Shown: positions 35,962 to 45,752, counted from the stretch's first letter. The stretch: 64,000 bases of DNA from an uncultured Lachnospiraceae bacterium (GCA_910576535.1 CAJTKK010000011.1:1-64000), one strand, 5' to 3'. Translations and numbers: made by a program. The notes: generated by a model not told the origin, from the letters alone.

Positions 35962-37098
35962 TTATCTCGTTTCATTTTGTATCTGTTTCATTACTTTTTT
36001 CACTCCGGATACTACACATTCCATCTGCTCCCTGGTCAAAGCCAGCCCGCTCGGGATATAAAATCCCTTCCGTGCCAAATACTCTGCATTAGGATAGCTT
36101 TCACCATGAAATAACCCCATTTTCCGGTACACCGGCTGTTCATGCATACACCAGAAAAAAGTTCTCGACCCAATCCCTTCCTGCGCCAATAATTTTTGTA
36201 CCGTTTTATTATCCGCTTGTATACCTTCCTCCAGCACTATTCCATACACCCAGTAAATGTTATCAGCTTCATCCGTTTTCTCTATTGGCAGCGCCAAGCC
36301 TTCTATATCTCTTAGGTTTTCCGTGTAGTATTTGCCCATCGCCCTTTTACGGCTTATAAACTCATCCAGCCGCTCCAACTGGGCAAGGCCCACTGCCGCC
36401 TGTAAATTAGTAAAACGGTAATTATCGCTGATTTCATCATGGACATATCTTACGTCCTTCCGGAAACACAAGTTTCTCAACATGCAGCATCTCTGTGCCA
36501 GTTCCTCATCATCTGTCACCACCATGCCGCCTTCTCCGGTTGTAATATGTTTATTTGGATAAAAGCTGAAGGTACTGATGTCCCCAAAGCTGCCGCACGG
36601 CCTCCCTTTATATGTCTGTCCATGCATCTCCGCCGCATCTTCAATAACTTTTAAGTTATATTTTTTAGCTAAAGCAAGTATTTCATCCACTTCAGCCGGA
36701 AGGCCATATAAATGAACCATCATAATCGCTTTCGTACGGGACGTGATCTTTGCTTCGATCTCGTCTGCCTTCATATTCCAGTTATGCAGACCGCTGTCTA
36801 TCAATACCGGAACAGCCCCCATTTTGCTGACAGCCATGGCACAGGAAATAATGGTAAAGGTGGGCATAATTACTTCATCGCCTTCCCCGATCCCCAATGC
36901 CTGAACAGCAACCTCCAGCGCTGCGGTTCCATTCGATACTGCAATCCCATATTTTCTGTTGACTGTTGCGCTCATTTTCTGTTCAAACTCTTTTACAAAT
37001 GGCCCTTCCGAAGAAATCCATCCCGTGTCAATACATTCATTTAAATATTTTTTTTCATTTCCATCCAGTAATGGTTCATTTACAGGTATAAAACCCAT
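35962..37098 (-). CDS. DegT/DnrJ/EryC1 family sugar aminotransferase
   Basis: PLP enzyme converting a nucleotide-linked keto sugar to an amino sugar. 378 residues from ATG 37098 (GGAGGG upstream). The PLP lysine is K183 in SFYPNKHITTGEGG; the D154 (EDAAE) contact and the substrate-binding start FIPVNEPLL are present. Unlike the RfbH-like enzyme at 41733, the catalytic lysine is retained, so a true aminotransferase is expected. Product unknown; perosamine- or viosamine-like 4-amino sugars are typical. Confidence 0.88.
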   Translation of the reverse strand: MGFIPVNEPLLDGNEKKYLNECIDTGWISSEGPFVKEFEQKMSATVNRKYGIAVSNGTAALEVAVQALGIGEGDEVIMPTFTIISCAMAVSKMGAVPVLIDSGLHNWNMKADEIEAKITSRTKAIMMVHLYGLPAEVDEILALAKKYNLKVIEDAAEMHGQTYKGRPCGSFGDISTFSFYPNKHITTGEGGMVVTDDEELAQRCCMLRNLCFRKDVRYVHDEISDNYRFTNLQAAVGLAQLERLDEFISRKRAMGKYYTENLRDIEGLALPIEKTDEADNIYWVYGIVLEEGIQADNKTVQKLLAQEGIGSRTFFWCMHEQPVYRKMGLFHGESYPNAEYLARKGFYIPSGLALTREQMECVVSGVKKVMKQIQNETR

Positions 37099-37134
37099 AT
37101 GTTTCCCTCCATGCACTATACTTCCGCTTTACAC

Positions 37135-37248
37135 TTACTTTATTTTCCGTTTCAGCCGCCGTCCTCCTGGCCACACACAACAGGATATCAATCTTGTGAC
37201 GCTATAGGTAATGCTGCATTCAGTCCTTAGGCAGCCATAAATAGACAT
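37135..37248 (-). CDS. Possible 37-residue small protein
   Basis: Open frame starting MSIYGCLRTECSIT with AAGGAGG 9 bases before the ATG. It contains four Cys and ends in a basic tail (GGRRLKRKIK). No family recognised. The ribosome site is the only positive evidence; it could be a remnant of a degraded gene in the 190-base gap. Confidence 0.25.
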   Translation of the reverse strand: MSIYGCLRTECSITYSVTRLISCCVWPGGRRLKRKIK

Positions 37249-37290
37249 ATAAATATGCCTCCTTCATTCTATCCCCCGCAGAAATCACCA

Positions 37291-38244
37291 TTAAAAGTAA
37301 TCTCTTTTATGCACCCATTGGCGTATTCTCTTATAAAAGATATAATAAAATAAAAGATATAGTTCTCCTTGAGTTCTGCCCGTTATCTTCCCTTCACACA
37401 TAATATCCGATAAAATATTCCCTATACGCTTTATCCCATCTTTTATGCCATTTTCCCTCAGACAAGTGTACATCCCTGATATCCCATTCCGGAAATACAT
37501 GTAATGGATATAAGAATCACTGACCCTTCCCACATCTATCATATGATATACGGAAGCCTGTGCATAATACATTGATTTCATTTTATGTTCCCGTATAAAT
37601 CTTGCCACGTAAGTTTCACCATCCCCCCTATACATTAGCAAGTTATCCGGCATCCCATCAGGATGGAAACCCCGGCACGCACGCAATACACTCTTCCGGT
37701 ACACGCTATTTCCCCCAAAAAAACTTCCACTTTCTGTTTTATGTATTCTTGTATCATCCTCGGATATGCCAATTTCCCAAAAACAGCTAATAGAATAAAT
37801 AAATTGGTAAGAGCCTTTCTTCACTGCATGTTCCGACATAAACTCTCGTGTGATCAAGGACATATCATACGGAACCACGCTCCCCCCAACGTGCATCACT
37901 TCTTTATCGTCAAATGCTGTCAAAACCGTAGGAATCCAATGGGGGAAAAGAATTACATCATCATCCAGATATCCGACTAATTCCCCTCTGCTTTCCTTCA
38001 GCCCTCTGTTCCTTCCTACATGCAGTCCTGGCCTGGCATCATAAAAATATCTGCAATTTTTTATTCTCTTCCGATATTCTTCTGCTACATCCTTCGTGCT
38101 ATCGGTAGAACCATTATCAATGATGAGTACCTCAAAAACATCCTCATCAGCTTTTTGCTTTTCTATACTTTCCAATAATGTTTTAAGTAAACCTGACCGA
38201 TTCTTGGTAGGGATTACAATTGACAAGATTATTCCATTTTTCAT
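37291..38244 (-). CDS. Family 2 glycosyltransferase
   Basis: GT-A enzyme of about 317 residues. From ATG 38244 (GGGAG upstream) it reads ILSIVIPTKNRSGLLKTLLE, then IDNGSTDSTKD, GLHVGRNRGL and the DXD-type YLDDDVILF. The C-terminal part has an amphipathic helical region near the end. Donor and acceptor are unknown. It is downstream of the radical SAM gene in the minus-strand run. Confidence 0.85.
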   Translation of the reverse strand: MKNGIILSIVIPTKNRSGLLKTLLESIEKQKADEDVFEVLIIDNGSTDSTKDVAEEYRKRIKNCRYFYDARPGLHVGRNRGLKESRGELVGYLDDDVILFPHWIPTVLTAFDDKEVMHVGGSVVPYDMSLITREFMSEHAVKKGSYQFIYSISCFWEIGISEDDTRIHKTESGSFFGGNSVYRKSVLRACRGFHPDGMPDNLLMYRGDGETYVARFIREHKMKSMYYAQASVYHMIDVGRVSDSYIHYMYFRNGISGMYTCLRENGIKDGIKRIGNILSDIMCEGKITGRTQGELYLLFYYIFYKRIRQWVHKRDYF

Positions 38245-38339
38245 ATAATTCTCCCAATGCATATCTATTGCCTGGCAAACCAGCTTCATACTATGGATTT
38301 CGTTTAGAACACATTCCGCAAAGACTTTATTCCTGCGAG

Positions 38340-39320
38340 CTATATTTGTATCCCAGATTCAACCCAATATGAAAAATCCGATGAACAATCGCAATAACTG
38401 CAACATTCTGCATAGCTATTTTTAAAGAACTTATGTATCTGCCTCTTTCCTGCCTCCTTACGGGCGTCCATCGTTCTTATATTAAAAAATGAACTGTCGT
38501 TTTTAAGCAATCCCAGCTCATCCAAAATCGGGGCCCTGCCACAAACGTACAATTTTCCCTTATACAAGGTTCTACAGTCTTTTCTGGCAAAGCAATGGAA
38601 ATATTCATATTTCATTCTCCATTTGCTTTTTTTTCTTCTCTCAATATTTCCAGGCAGTATCCATTTTCTGTTTTTTAAATTCCGTACACATATATTATTC
38701 TGTTTTAAATAATGATAAGTTTTTCTTACTTTTTCAGCATTAATCTTGCCATAATCGCTTAACAGCACACATACCTTAGAATCAGCCAATAATTCCAGAG
38801 TCTCCTTTGGCGGCAATACTGTCCCATTCGATGTAATTTCTATAAATCTGATTTTCGGTTCTTTACAGAGATATTGGAGCAGTTGCGGTAGCTGCCTATA
38901 CACAAAAGGTTCGCCTCCTATCACCTCCACATTAACGATCCCGTCTGTGTAAAAAAGCAATTTTTTCAGGTCATGTATTTGTTCTTCTACATCAATAACA
39001 AATCTTTCCTTGCAATATGGCATAAGGTTATTACAGTCCCGGCATCTTAAACTGCATTGGTTCGTAACACTCACTGCTATTCTGGAAATAAGGAATTCAC
39101 TGTCCCCCGCATCCTTTACCATCTTCTCCGTACGTTCCATTTCAACCCGGCGAAATGCCCCTCTCTGCCTCAGACATTTTTCATATTCTGTCAAAATCTG
39201 CTCTTTATCATTATATATTTCCTTCTGTAGTACAGCAGCATAAAGATAAGTTACATGACGCATAACAATATCTTTTAAACAATACCTTCTTACTTTCTTC
39301 TTTTCTTTCAAAATATTCAC
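38340..39320 (-). CDS. Radical SAM protein with C-terminal Cys cluster
   Basis: A 326-residue iron-sulfur enzyme. The CX3CX2C motif CSLRCRDC (about residues 91-98) binds the SAM cluster; the GGEPF motif (about 135) binds SAM. The C-terminus has several Cys (CSYCDCSS), a SPASM-like auxiliary cluster. Members near sugar genes carry out dehydrogenation, epimerisation or methylthiolation of sugars or peptides; the target here is unknown. The frame starts at GTG 39320 with only a weak ribosome site, so ATG 39263 is an alternative. Confidence 0.78.
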   Translation of the reverse strand: MNILKEKKKVRRYCLKDIVMRHVTYLYAAVLQKEIYNDKEQILTEYEKCLRQRGAFRRVEMERTEKMVKDAGDSEFLISRIAVSVTNQCSLRCRDCNNLMPYCKERFVIDVEEQIHDLKKLLFYTDGIVNVEVIGGEPFVYRQLPQLLQYLCKEPKIRFIEITSNGTVLPPKETLELLADSKVCVLLSDYGKINAEKVRKTYHYLKQNNICVRNLKNRKWILPGNIERRKKSKWRMKYEYFHCFARKDCRTLYKGKLYVCGRAPILDELGLLKNDSSFFNIRTMDARKEAGKRQIHKFFKNSYAECCSYCDCSSDFSYWVESGIQI

Positions 39321-39361
39321 CCGACTTTCATCTACAATCCAAACAGTACCTCATTCTATCT

Positions 39362-40471
39362 TTACACATATATGTATATCTTCTTCTTTAATATCTTTCT
39401 GCGAAAACTATTTGATCCCAAAACACATTTCCTATATCCATTAAATAAACCTGTTATAGCATAGTACAAAATATTCTTTTCTTGAACATCTGCCGGCATA
39501 TTGCATTCGGAAATAACATGATTTAGATTTATCTGTGAACAGTAATTTTTATTATACTCTTCGCAAAGTTCCAAGATATGATACCCAAGATTTCTCTCCC
39601 ATATTTTATGCGTTAATTTATGATATCTATTTATTGCATATTTATAAACATAATATTCATCTATCATAGCCCGTTCCCATTTTTTTCTAGCAAGATAACT
39701 TTCCTGTTGTTCTCCTTTCCGGTAATAATACAGTGGTCTGCCTAAGGCTCTGTATGTTCCGTAACTATGATGGAACTTTGCAACCATTACCATATCCCCA
39801 CATAAAGTTACTGATGCAGACATTCCCCCAATTGCTATAAAATGTCTCCTGCTTATTAATGCTCCCAGCCAAACCGCCCAATCCCCAAGACAAATAGCAT
39901 CTTTTAAATATTTTTGAACTACGCATGAAATTATATTATTTCTCTCCAAATCATTAACAGACCGCAAATCTTTTAATTCACACCCCAAAAACTTAATCTC
40001 TTTATGTTTCTTCACGATGTCAGTCATAACTGTCAGATGATATTCCGCTAAAAAATCGTCATCATGCAAAAATACAATCCATGGGCTTCTCGCAAGCCGG
40101 ACTGCTGCATCAAATATTGCAAACGCTTCTTCCGAATGTCTATAATAAATTACCTTTTTTTCATCCTTGTACTTTTTAAGCAACTTAGCCGTAGGCGTTT
40201 CTTCTTCTATTGGTCTGCCTTCATTGTCTGCCACAATAATCTGATAATCGTCAAAACCTTTTTGATTCAGCGCACTTTCTAAAGCCTGCTCCAATAATTC
40301 CGGCCGTTTGTATGTCGTAAGAAGTATCGTCACAAACGGCGGCTTTTTCCAATGATGCCCCTGACATAAAATAGACTTATGTGAAAATTTATTGTAAAAT
40401 TCTTTTTTCCCTTCTGCAAAAAAATCGTTTTTTTCTACATTCACTATTTTCGCTCCCTTATAAATTTCCAT
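39362..40471 (-). CDS. Family 2 glycosyltransferase, tandem copy A
   Basis: GT-A enzyme of about 369 residues, with VTILLTTYKRPELLEQALES, VADNEGRPIEEE and the DXD-type FLHDDDFLAEYH. It is a clear paralogue of the next gene along its whole length, from the N-terminal EFYNKFSHKS to the C-terminal MPADVQEKN. ATG 40471 is taken as start (the frame opens with TTG at 40480); the ribosome site is weak, so the gene probably depends on coupling with copy B, 24 bases away. Confidence 0.83.
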   Translation of the reverse strand: MEIYKGAKIVNVEKNDFFAEGKKEFYNKFSHKSILCQGHHWKKPPFVTILLTTYKRPELLEQALESALNQKGFDDYQIIVADNEGRPIEEETPTAKLLKKYKDEKKVIYYRHSEEAFAIFDAAVRLARSPWIVFLHDDDFLAEYHLTVMTDIVKKHKEIKFLGCELKDLRSVNDLERNNIISCVVQKYLKDAICLGDWAVWLGALISRRHFIAIGGMSASVTLCGDMVMVAKFHHSYGTYRALGRPLYYYRKGEQQESYLARKKWERAMIDEYYVYKYAINRYHKLTHKIWERNLGYHILELCEEYNKNYCSQINLNHVISECNMPADVQEKNILYYAITGLFNGYRKCVLGSNSFRRKILKKKIYIYV

Positions 40472-40495
40472 TTGACCCAAATAGCTGCATATCTT

Positions 40496-41614
40496 TTACA
40501 CGATAATATGTATATCAGACTTTTTCAGCTTTCCTACATAAACATCATCCAAACACTGAATCCATTTTCTATAAACTCCAAAAATACCTTTTGTTATATG
40601 ATACCGAAAATTTTTTTCTTTTACGTCGGCAGGCATACCGCTTTCCGATATCACACGGTCTATATTTATCTTCGCATGGTATATTTTGCTTTTGCTATAT
40701 CTTTCGCATACTTCCAGCGTAGTATAAGCAATATTCCTTTCCCATATCCTATGTGTTAATTTATGATATTTATTAATTACATATTTATAAAATTGATACT
40801 CTTCTACCCGGCTTTTCTCTATCTTGCCGTTCAATGTAATTTCAAAAGAAGCCTGCTGCTCTCCCTGCCGGTAATAATACAAAGGTTTGTTTGAAATGCA
40901 TTTATATGTACCGAAACGGTGAAGGAATTTAGCGACCATTATCATATCCGGGATTCCTTTTACCATAGTAGGTTCTCCTCCCGTCGCAATATAATGCTTC
41001 CTGCTGATCAATGATCCCAGCCACCCTGCCCAGCCGCCCAGGCAAGTGGTATCTTTTAGGTTTTTTCCTACTACATAGTCATATACGCAGGATTTCTTTT
41101 CCATTTCAAGCTCCTGTTCTGAGGAAAAACTTTTCATTCGGCAGCCTAAAAATTTTATCTCTTTATGTTTTTTTACGATGCCTGTCATAATTGCAAGATG
41201 GTTAGCCGCCAAAAGGTCGTCATCATGCAGCGGAACAATCCATGGACTCCTGGCAAGACGTACCGCTGAATCTGTCCTCAGCAATACTCCTTGCACATGC
41301 CTATAATAAATGATTTTATCATTCTGATAATTTTTTAACAGTTTAGCCGTTGGCGTTTCCTCTTCCAACGGCTTTCCTTCATTATCCGCTACAATAATCT
41401 GATAGTCATCAAAACCTTTTTGATCTAGTGCGCTATCCAAAGCCTGTTTTAACATTTCGGGTCTTTTATATGTAGTAAGTATAATTGTTACAAACGGCGG
41501 TTTTTTCCAATGACTTCCCTGGCATAGCACAGATTCAATAGACTCCTGCGACAACTTTTTATAGAAATCTTCTTTTCCCCCAGCAAAATAATCATACTTT
41601 TTAACGTCTATCAT
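40496..41614 (-). CDS. Family 2 glycosyltransferase, tandem copy B
   Basis: A 372-residue GT-A enzyme: VTIILTTYKRPEMLKQALDS, VADNEGKPLEEE, PLHDDDLLAANH. It is the paralogue of the gene at 39362. AGGGAG precedes the ATG, a good ribosome site. Divergence is greatest in the middle third, which usually determines acceptor use, so the pair probably adds successive or alternative sugars. Confidence 0.85.
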   Translation of the reverse strand: MIDVKKYDYFAGGKEDFYKKLSQESIESVLCQGSHWKKPPFVTIILTTYKRPEMLKQALDSALDQKGFDDYQIIVADNEGKPLEEETPTAKLLKNYQNDKIIYYRHVQGVLLRTDSAVRLARSPWIVPLHDDDLLAANHLAIMTGIVKKHKEIKFLGCRMKSFSSEQELEMEKKSCVYDYVVGKNLKDTTCLGGWAGWLGSLISRKHYIATGGEPTMVKGIPDMIMVAKFLHRFGTYKCISNKPLYYYRQGEQQASFEITLNGKIEKSRVEEYQFYKYVINKYHKLTHRIWERNIAYTTLEVCERYSKSKIYHAKINIDRVISESGMPADVKEKNFRYHITKGIFGVYRKWIQCLDDVYVGKLKKSDIHIIV

Positions 41615-41732
41615 TTATTTTTCTCCCTCCGCCAGCTTGTATCCAAATACTATTCTCAGTTCACACTCTTATCTTATCCGCCTAGCAGACACATTTTCAT
41701 ACTTACATTTTTGAATTTCTTCTGTAAACATA

Positions 41733-43070
41733 CTATCGCAAAACCGCTTCATGAAGCAGCGTAATCATATCATCCAGCATCTCTTCTGTCATTCCTGGAT
41801 ATACGCCAATCCAGAAAGAGTCCTTCATAATTCGGTCTGTATTCGTTAAGTCTCCAACCACCCGGTATCCTTCCCCCTGTTTGCGCATTGTATCAAAGCA
41901 AGGATGTCTAAGCAAATTACCTGCAAACAGCATTCTTGTCTGAACACCATTTTCCTCCAGCGCCTGCACTGTATGGTTTCTGTCTGTTCCCTTCCTGCAA
42001 GTAAGCAAAAATCCAAACCAGCATGGATCCGCATTTTTACAAGGCTCTGGTAAGACCACTTTATCCTTCAAGTCCTCTACACCTTGATATAACTTAAGAA
42101 AATTCTGTCTTCTCCGTCTGAAAAACTCCGGCAGTTTCTCAAGCTGGGCGCATCCAATTGCCGCCTGCATATCTGTAGCTTTCAAATTATATCCAAAATG
42201 GGAATAGACATATTTATGGTCATACCCTAACGGCAATTCTCCGTATTGCCTGTCAAAACGGTGACCGCACATATTATCATGACCCGATGGGCAGACGCAA
42301 TCCCTCCCCCAGTCTCTAAAGGAACGTATGATTTTATGTAAAAGCAGGTTATCTGTATATACTGCTCCGCCTTCTCCCATCGTCATATGATGCGGAGGAT
42401 AAAAACTGGAAGTGCCTATATCACCTATTGTTCCTGTGAAACGCCAGCTCCCATCTATTTCATACCTGGATCCCAGTGCATCGCAGTTATCCTCTACCAG
42501 CCACAGATTATGATTTTTACAGAATTCCCTGACATATTTTAAATCAAAGGGATTCCCTAGAGTATGTGCCACCATAACCGCCTTTGTCTTATCTGTTACC
42601 GCTTTTTCCAGCCAGGCAATATCTATATTATATTGCGGAACCGTAACATCCACAAATACCGGAACCGCCCCATATTGAATCATTGGCGCTACCGTTGTAG
42701 GAAACCCTGCTGCCACTGTAATGACCTCATCACCGCGCCTTATTCGACGGCTCCCTAAAAGCGGCGATGTCAATGCCATAAAAGCCAGCAGATTGGCAGA
42801 AGACCCGGAATTGACAAGAGAACAGTATTTAATGCCAAGATATTTTGCCATTTTCAGCTCAAACTCTTCCGTATAATGCCCTGCTGTCAGCCAAAATTCC
42901 AAAGCGCTGTCTACCAGATTCACCATTTCCCCGCTATCATAAACGCGGGAGGCATATGGTATTCTATTCCCGGTTTTATACTCTTTCTGATTATGGTATC
43001 TTTTACAATAGTTTTCTACCTGATTTAGTATACTCTCCCTTGCTTCCTGTTCGGACATATTTTCAAACAT
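41733..43070 (-). CDS. rfbH: CDP-4-keto-6-deoxyglucose 3-dehydrase (RfbH/E1 type)
   Basis: PMP- and [2Fe-2S]-dependent enzyme that removes the C3 hydroxyl of CDP-6-deoxy-4-hexulose in 3,6-dideoxyhexose synthesis. 445 residues of DegT fold, but the PLP lysine is replaced by His227 (SFYPPHHMTMGEGG), the hallmark of this enzyme. The Cys-rich stretch CVCPSGHDNMCGHRF carries the iron-sulfur ligands. AGGAGG precedes ATG 43070. It lies directly downstream of rfbF, as in ascarylose and paratose loci. The reductase E3 partner is not seen here. Confidence 0.93.
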   Translation of the reverse strand: MFENMSEQEARESILNQVENYCKRYHNQKEYKTGNRIPYASRVYDSGEMVNLVDSALEFWLTAGHYTEEFELKMAKYLGIKYCSLVNSGSSANLLAFMALTSPLLGSRRIRRGDEVITVAAGFPTTVAPMIQYGAVPVFVDVTVPQYNIDIAWLEKAVTDKTKAVMVAHTLGNPFDLKYVREFCKNHNLWLVEDNCDALGSRYEIDGSWRFTGTIGDIGTSSFYPPHHMTMGEGGAVYTDNLLLHKIIRSFRDWGRDCVCPSGHDNMCGHRFDRQYGELPLGYDHKYVYSHFGYNLKATDMQAAIGCAQLEKLPEFFRRRRQNFLKLYQGVEDLKDKVVLPEPCKNADPCWFGFLLTCRKGTDRNHTVQALEENGVQTRMLFAGNLLRHPCFDTMRKQGEGYRVVGDLTNTDRIMKDSFWIGVYPGMTEEMLDDMITLLHEAVLR

Positions 43071-43093
43071 ATGTCAGCTTCCTCCTATTCTCC

Positions 43094-43870
43094 TTACTGC
43101 CAAACTTTCCAAGGCGCCTTTCCGCTTTCCCATAGCCCTTCCAAATAATATTTATCCCGGAGTGTATCCATTGGTGACCAAAAACCCTCATGTTTATAAG
43201 CTGTCATACCGCCATTCCTTGCAACAGCCTCCAAAGGTCCATCTTCCAGCATCTCGCTCCCATCTCCCAGATAATCAAATATTTTCCTGTTCAGTACCAT
43301 AAAACCTGCATTTACCCACGCCTGATCTGCTCTCGCCTTTTCTTTGAAACCTTCTACCTGGTCTGTCTCTTTATTAATTTTCAGCGCCCCAAACCTTCCT
43401 GGTGGCTGGGTTGTCGTAATTGTCGCAATCTTTCCTTTTTTATGGTGAAAATCTATAAGCCGCTCTATATTGACATCGGAAACCCCATCGCCATAAGTCA
43501 ATAAAAATTCATCATCGTCTATATAATCTTTTACCTTTAATATCCGCCCTGCTGTCAACGTATTTAATCCGGTATTTGCCAACGTCACCCGCCATGGCTC
43601 TGCATAATTCTCGTGCATCACCACACTTTTGTCTTTCAAGCAAAAAGTGCTGTCTGACTGGTATATATAATAATGGATGAAATATTCTTTAATCATTTGC
43701 CCTTTATAGCCACAGCAGATAATAAACTCATGAAAACCATAAAAAGAATACATTTTCATAATATGCCAGAGAATCGGCATTCCTCCTATTTCAATCATAG
43801 GTTTCGGTTTCATCTGGGATTCTTCGCTGATTCTGCTTCCTTTTCCGCCAGCCAGAATAACTACTTTCAT
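43094..43870 (-). CDS. rfbF: Glucose-1-phosphate cytidylyltransferase
   Basis: Makes CDP-glucose from CTP and glucose-1-phosphate, the first step of CDP-3,6-dideoxyhexose synthesis. 258 residues with the nucleotidyltransferase signature LAGGKGSRI...KPKPM (residues 6-26), the metal-site YGDGVSDVN (about 126) and the WSPMDTLRDK end typical of RfbF. GAGGTGG precedes the ATG. It is 10 bases after a divergent copy of itself and 24 before rfbH. Confidence 0.95.
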   Translation of the reverse strand: MKVVILAGGKGSRISEESQMKPKPMIEIGGMPILWHIMKMYSFYGFHEFIICCGYKGQMIKEYFIHYYIYQSDSTFCLKDKSVVMHENYAEPWRVTLANTGLNTLTAGRILKVKDYIDDDEFLLTYGDGVSDVNIERLIDFHHKKGKIATITTTQPPGRFGALKINKETDQVEGFKEKARADQAWVNAGFMVLNRKIFDYLGDGSEMLEDGPLEAVARNGGMTAYKHEGFWSPMDTLRDKYYLEGLWESGKAPWKVWQ

Positions 43871-43879
43871 TTTCCACCT

Positions 43880-44677
43880 CTATGTATTTTGACTTTCATT
43901 TTGTCCTCCCCGCTTTTTCCAGGGAGCAGTACCCGTATCCCAAAGCTGCTGCGCATATACCAAATCTCTTTTTGTCTCAATAGGAATCCAGAACCCTTTA
44001 TGCTGATAGGTTCCCAACTGCCGCTTGTCCGAAAGCCTAAGAAACAACTGCTTTTCTAAATCGTCATCTCCGGACAGATAATGAAACACCTCTTTTCGGA
44101 GTACGAAGCAGTCAGCATTTACCCAAGCTGCATCGTTTGATATCTTTTTAAATTTGTTATACTGTAATTCCCCTTCCTCATTAATTGGAAGCAATTGATT
44201 TCTTCCCGTTGGTTTTGCCAGCGTAACCGTTGCCATCTTTCCGCTTTTTTTATGGGACTCCAGCATAGCCTTTATATCAATATCAGAAAGACAGTCACCG
44301 TATGTCACTACAAATTCATCCTCTTCAATATATTTTTGGATCAGGCTGATACGCTGCCCTATAGATGAAGATATCCCTGTGTTCACTACCGTTACTTTCC
44401 AGTCTTCTGTCCGTTTTTTATGCACTTCGATTTTATTATTTTGAAGATCCACAGTAATGTCAGAAGCATAAATGTAGTAATCCATAAAGTATTCCTTTAT
44501 CATTTCCACACGGTAACCGCCGCATATAATAAATTCATCAAATCCATACCACGAAAAATATTTCATAATATGCCAAAGCAAAGGTTTCCCTCCGATATCT
44601 ACCATGGGTTTCGGAATTCCTTCGTTTTCATTATTTATGGTACTTTGCATCCCGCCTGCTAAAATTACTATTTTCAT
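43880..44677 (-). CDS. RfbF-like nucleotidyltransferase with altered signature
   Basis: About 265 residues, aligned with rfbF along its length (LWHIMKYFSWYGFDEFIICGG; TYGDCLSDIDI; WIPIETKRDL). The signature that binds the nucleotide triphosphate is changed: LAGGMQSTI replaces LAGGKGSRI, losing a Gly and the key Arg, and YGDG becomes YGDC. It is either an enzyme with altered chemistry or an inactive partner of RfbF. ATG 44677 is the homology-based start (GGTGGG just upstream; the frame opens at 44776). Confidence 0.78.
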   Translation of the reverse strand: MKIVILAGGMQSTINNENEGIPKPMVDIGGKPLLWHIMKYFSWYGFDEFIICGGYRVEMIKEYFMDYYIYASDITVDLQNNKIEVHKKRTEDWKVTVVNTGISSSIGQRISLIQKYIEEDEFVVTYGDCLSDIDIKAMLESHKKSGKMATVTLAKPTGRNQLLPINEEGELQYNKFKKISNDAAWVNADCFVLRKEVFHYLSGDDDLEKQLFLRLSDKRQLGTYQHKGFWIPIETKRDLVYAQQLWDTGTAPWKKRGGQNESQNT

Positions 44678-44789
44678 GAATCCCACCAATATACCTATTT
44701 TTAATTTATTGCCGTAAGCCGTCTTGTTCTTTTCTTTGCCATCAGCCGCTGTTCTCTTCCTGTTTTTGGCAAACATAATGTTTCTAAAA

Positions 44790-45752
44790 TCACATACTCA
44801 AATCACTTATGATTTGCCCATGTTTCTGCGGATGTAAGAAGAAATAATTTGTCTCAATTGTTTGTTCATCCACCCGTCCAAACCTTTTTAGTTTTCCTTT
44901 TTCCCCTATGACAAAACATTGATAACCTGCCGAAGCTAACAAATCAATAATATCATTCGGATGATACCCGAATTTCGCAGACCATTTCCTTAACATTTCG
45001 GAAAAAATGACCGGTTTAAACTTTTTAATGCTTTCCATTCCTCCTTGATAAACAAACAGTTCCGAACCTTCTACATCGCATTTTATAAAATCAATTGCTG
45101 CAATATTATAGTCGTTTACAAAGTCATCCAACCGTTCCGTTTTGCATAAAACCTCGCGTGTTTCTTTATCTTCTCTTAAATTTTGCAGGGATGAGGCTCC
45201 AGACTCACAAACATCATAGAAAAATTTTAGCGTAGTGTTCTCATGATATAGTGCAAGATTAAATATATTCGTTCCTTCCAGTTGATTCAGTTCAATATTC
45301 TTTTTTGCCCTGACAAATGTCTCTTCTATTGGCTCAAAAGCATATGCTCTCATTTCAGGGTACTGTTTCTTAATATTTATTGTATACCACGCAAGATTGG
45401 CCCCTATATCAAAAAATATTCCCTCCTTCATGTATCCAGCAACCCTGCTTACCATATCAAGTTCAATTGGCTCATAATCTCCCACTGATAAAATCGTATT
45501 GGGTATTGCAGCATAATCTTTCTTATATATTTCCATTATTATTTCATACTCTTCGCTCTTATTTACCGGTGAATTCCGTAAAATTTTAAACAAAACTTCT
45601 TTTTCATTGATAAGAATTTCTTTTACCCTTGACTCTCTCAGCAATTCCTTATAAGAAAATAATTCCTCATAGTTTTCAAACATCTGCTTTCCATAACTTT
45701 TAAGATCAATCTCATTATTAGCATAAAGTTTTCTAAGTTCTTCTATTTTCAA
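44790..45752 (-). CDS. FkbM-family methyltransferase (short form)
   Basis: A 320-residue protein with a C-terminal FkbM SAM-dependent O-methyltransferase domain: FFDIGANLAWYTINIKK (SAM loop, about 113), AFEPIEETF, and IDFIKCDVEGSELFVYQGG (about 218). The first 80 residues are a helical N-domain without the Rossmann-like part seen in its two neighbours of the same family. Likely methylates a sugar hydroxyl in the glycan. Located just upstream of the RfbF-like copy. Confidence 0.8.
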   Translation of the reverse strand: MKIEELRKLYANNEIDLKSYGKQMFENYEELFSYKELLRESRVKEILINEKEVLFKILRNSPVNKSEEYEIIMEIYKKDYAAIPNTILSVGDYEPIELDMVSRVAGYMKEGIFFDIGANLAWYTINIKKQYPEMRAYAFEPIEETFVRAKKNIELNQLEGTNIFNLALYHENTTLKFFYDVCESGASSLQNLREDKETREVLCKTERLDDFVNDYNIAAIDFIKCDVEGSELFVYQGGMESIKKFKPVIFSEMLRKWSAKFGYHPNDIIDLLASAGYQCFVIGEKGKLKRFGRVDEQTIETNYFFLHPQKHGQIISDLSM

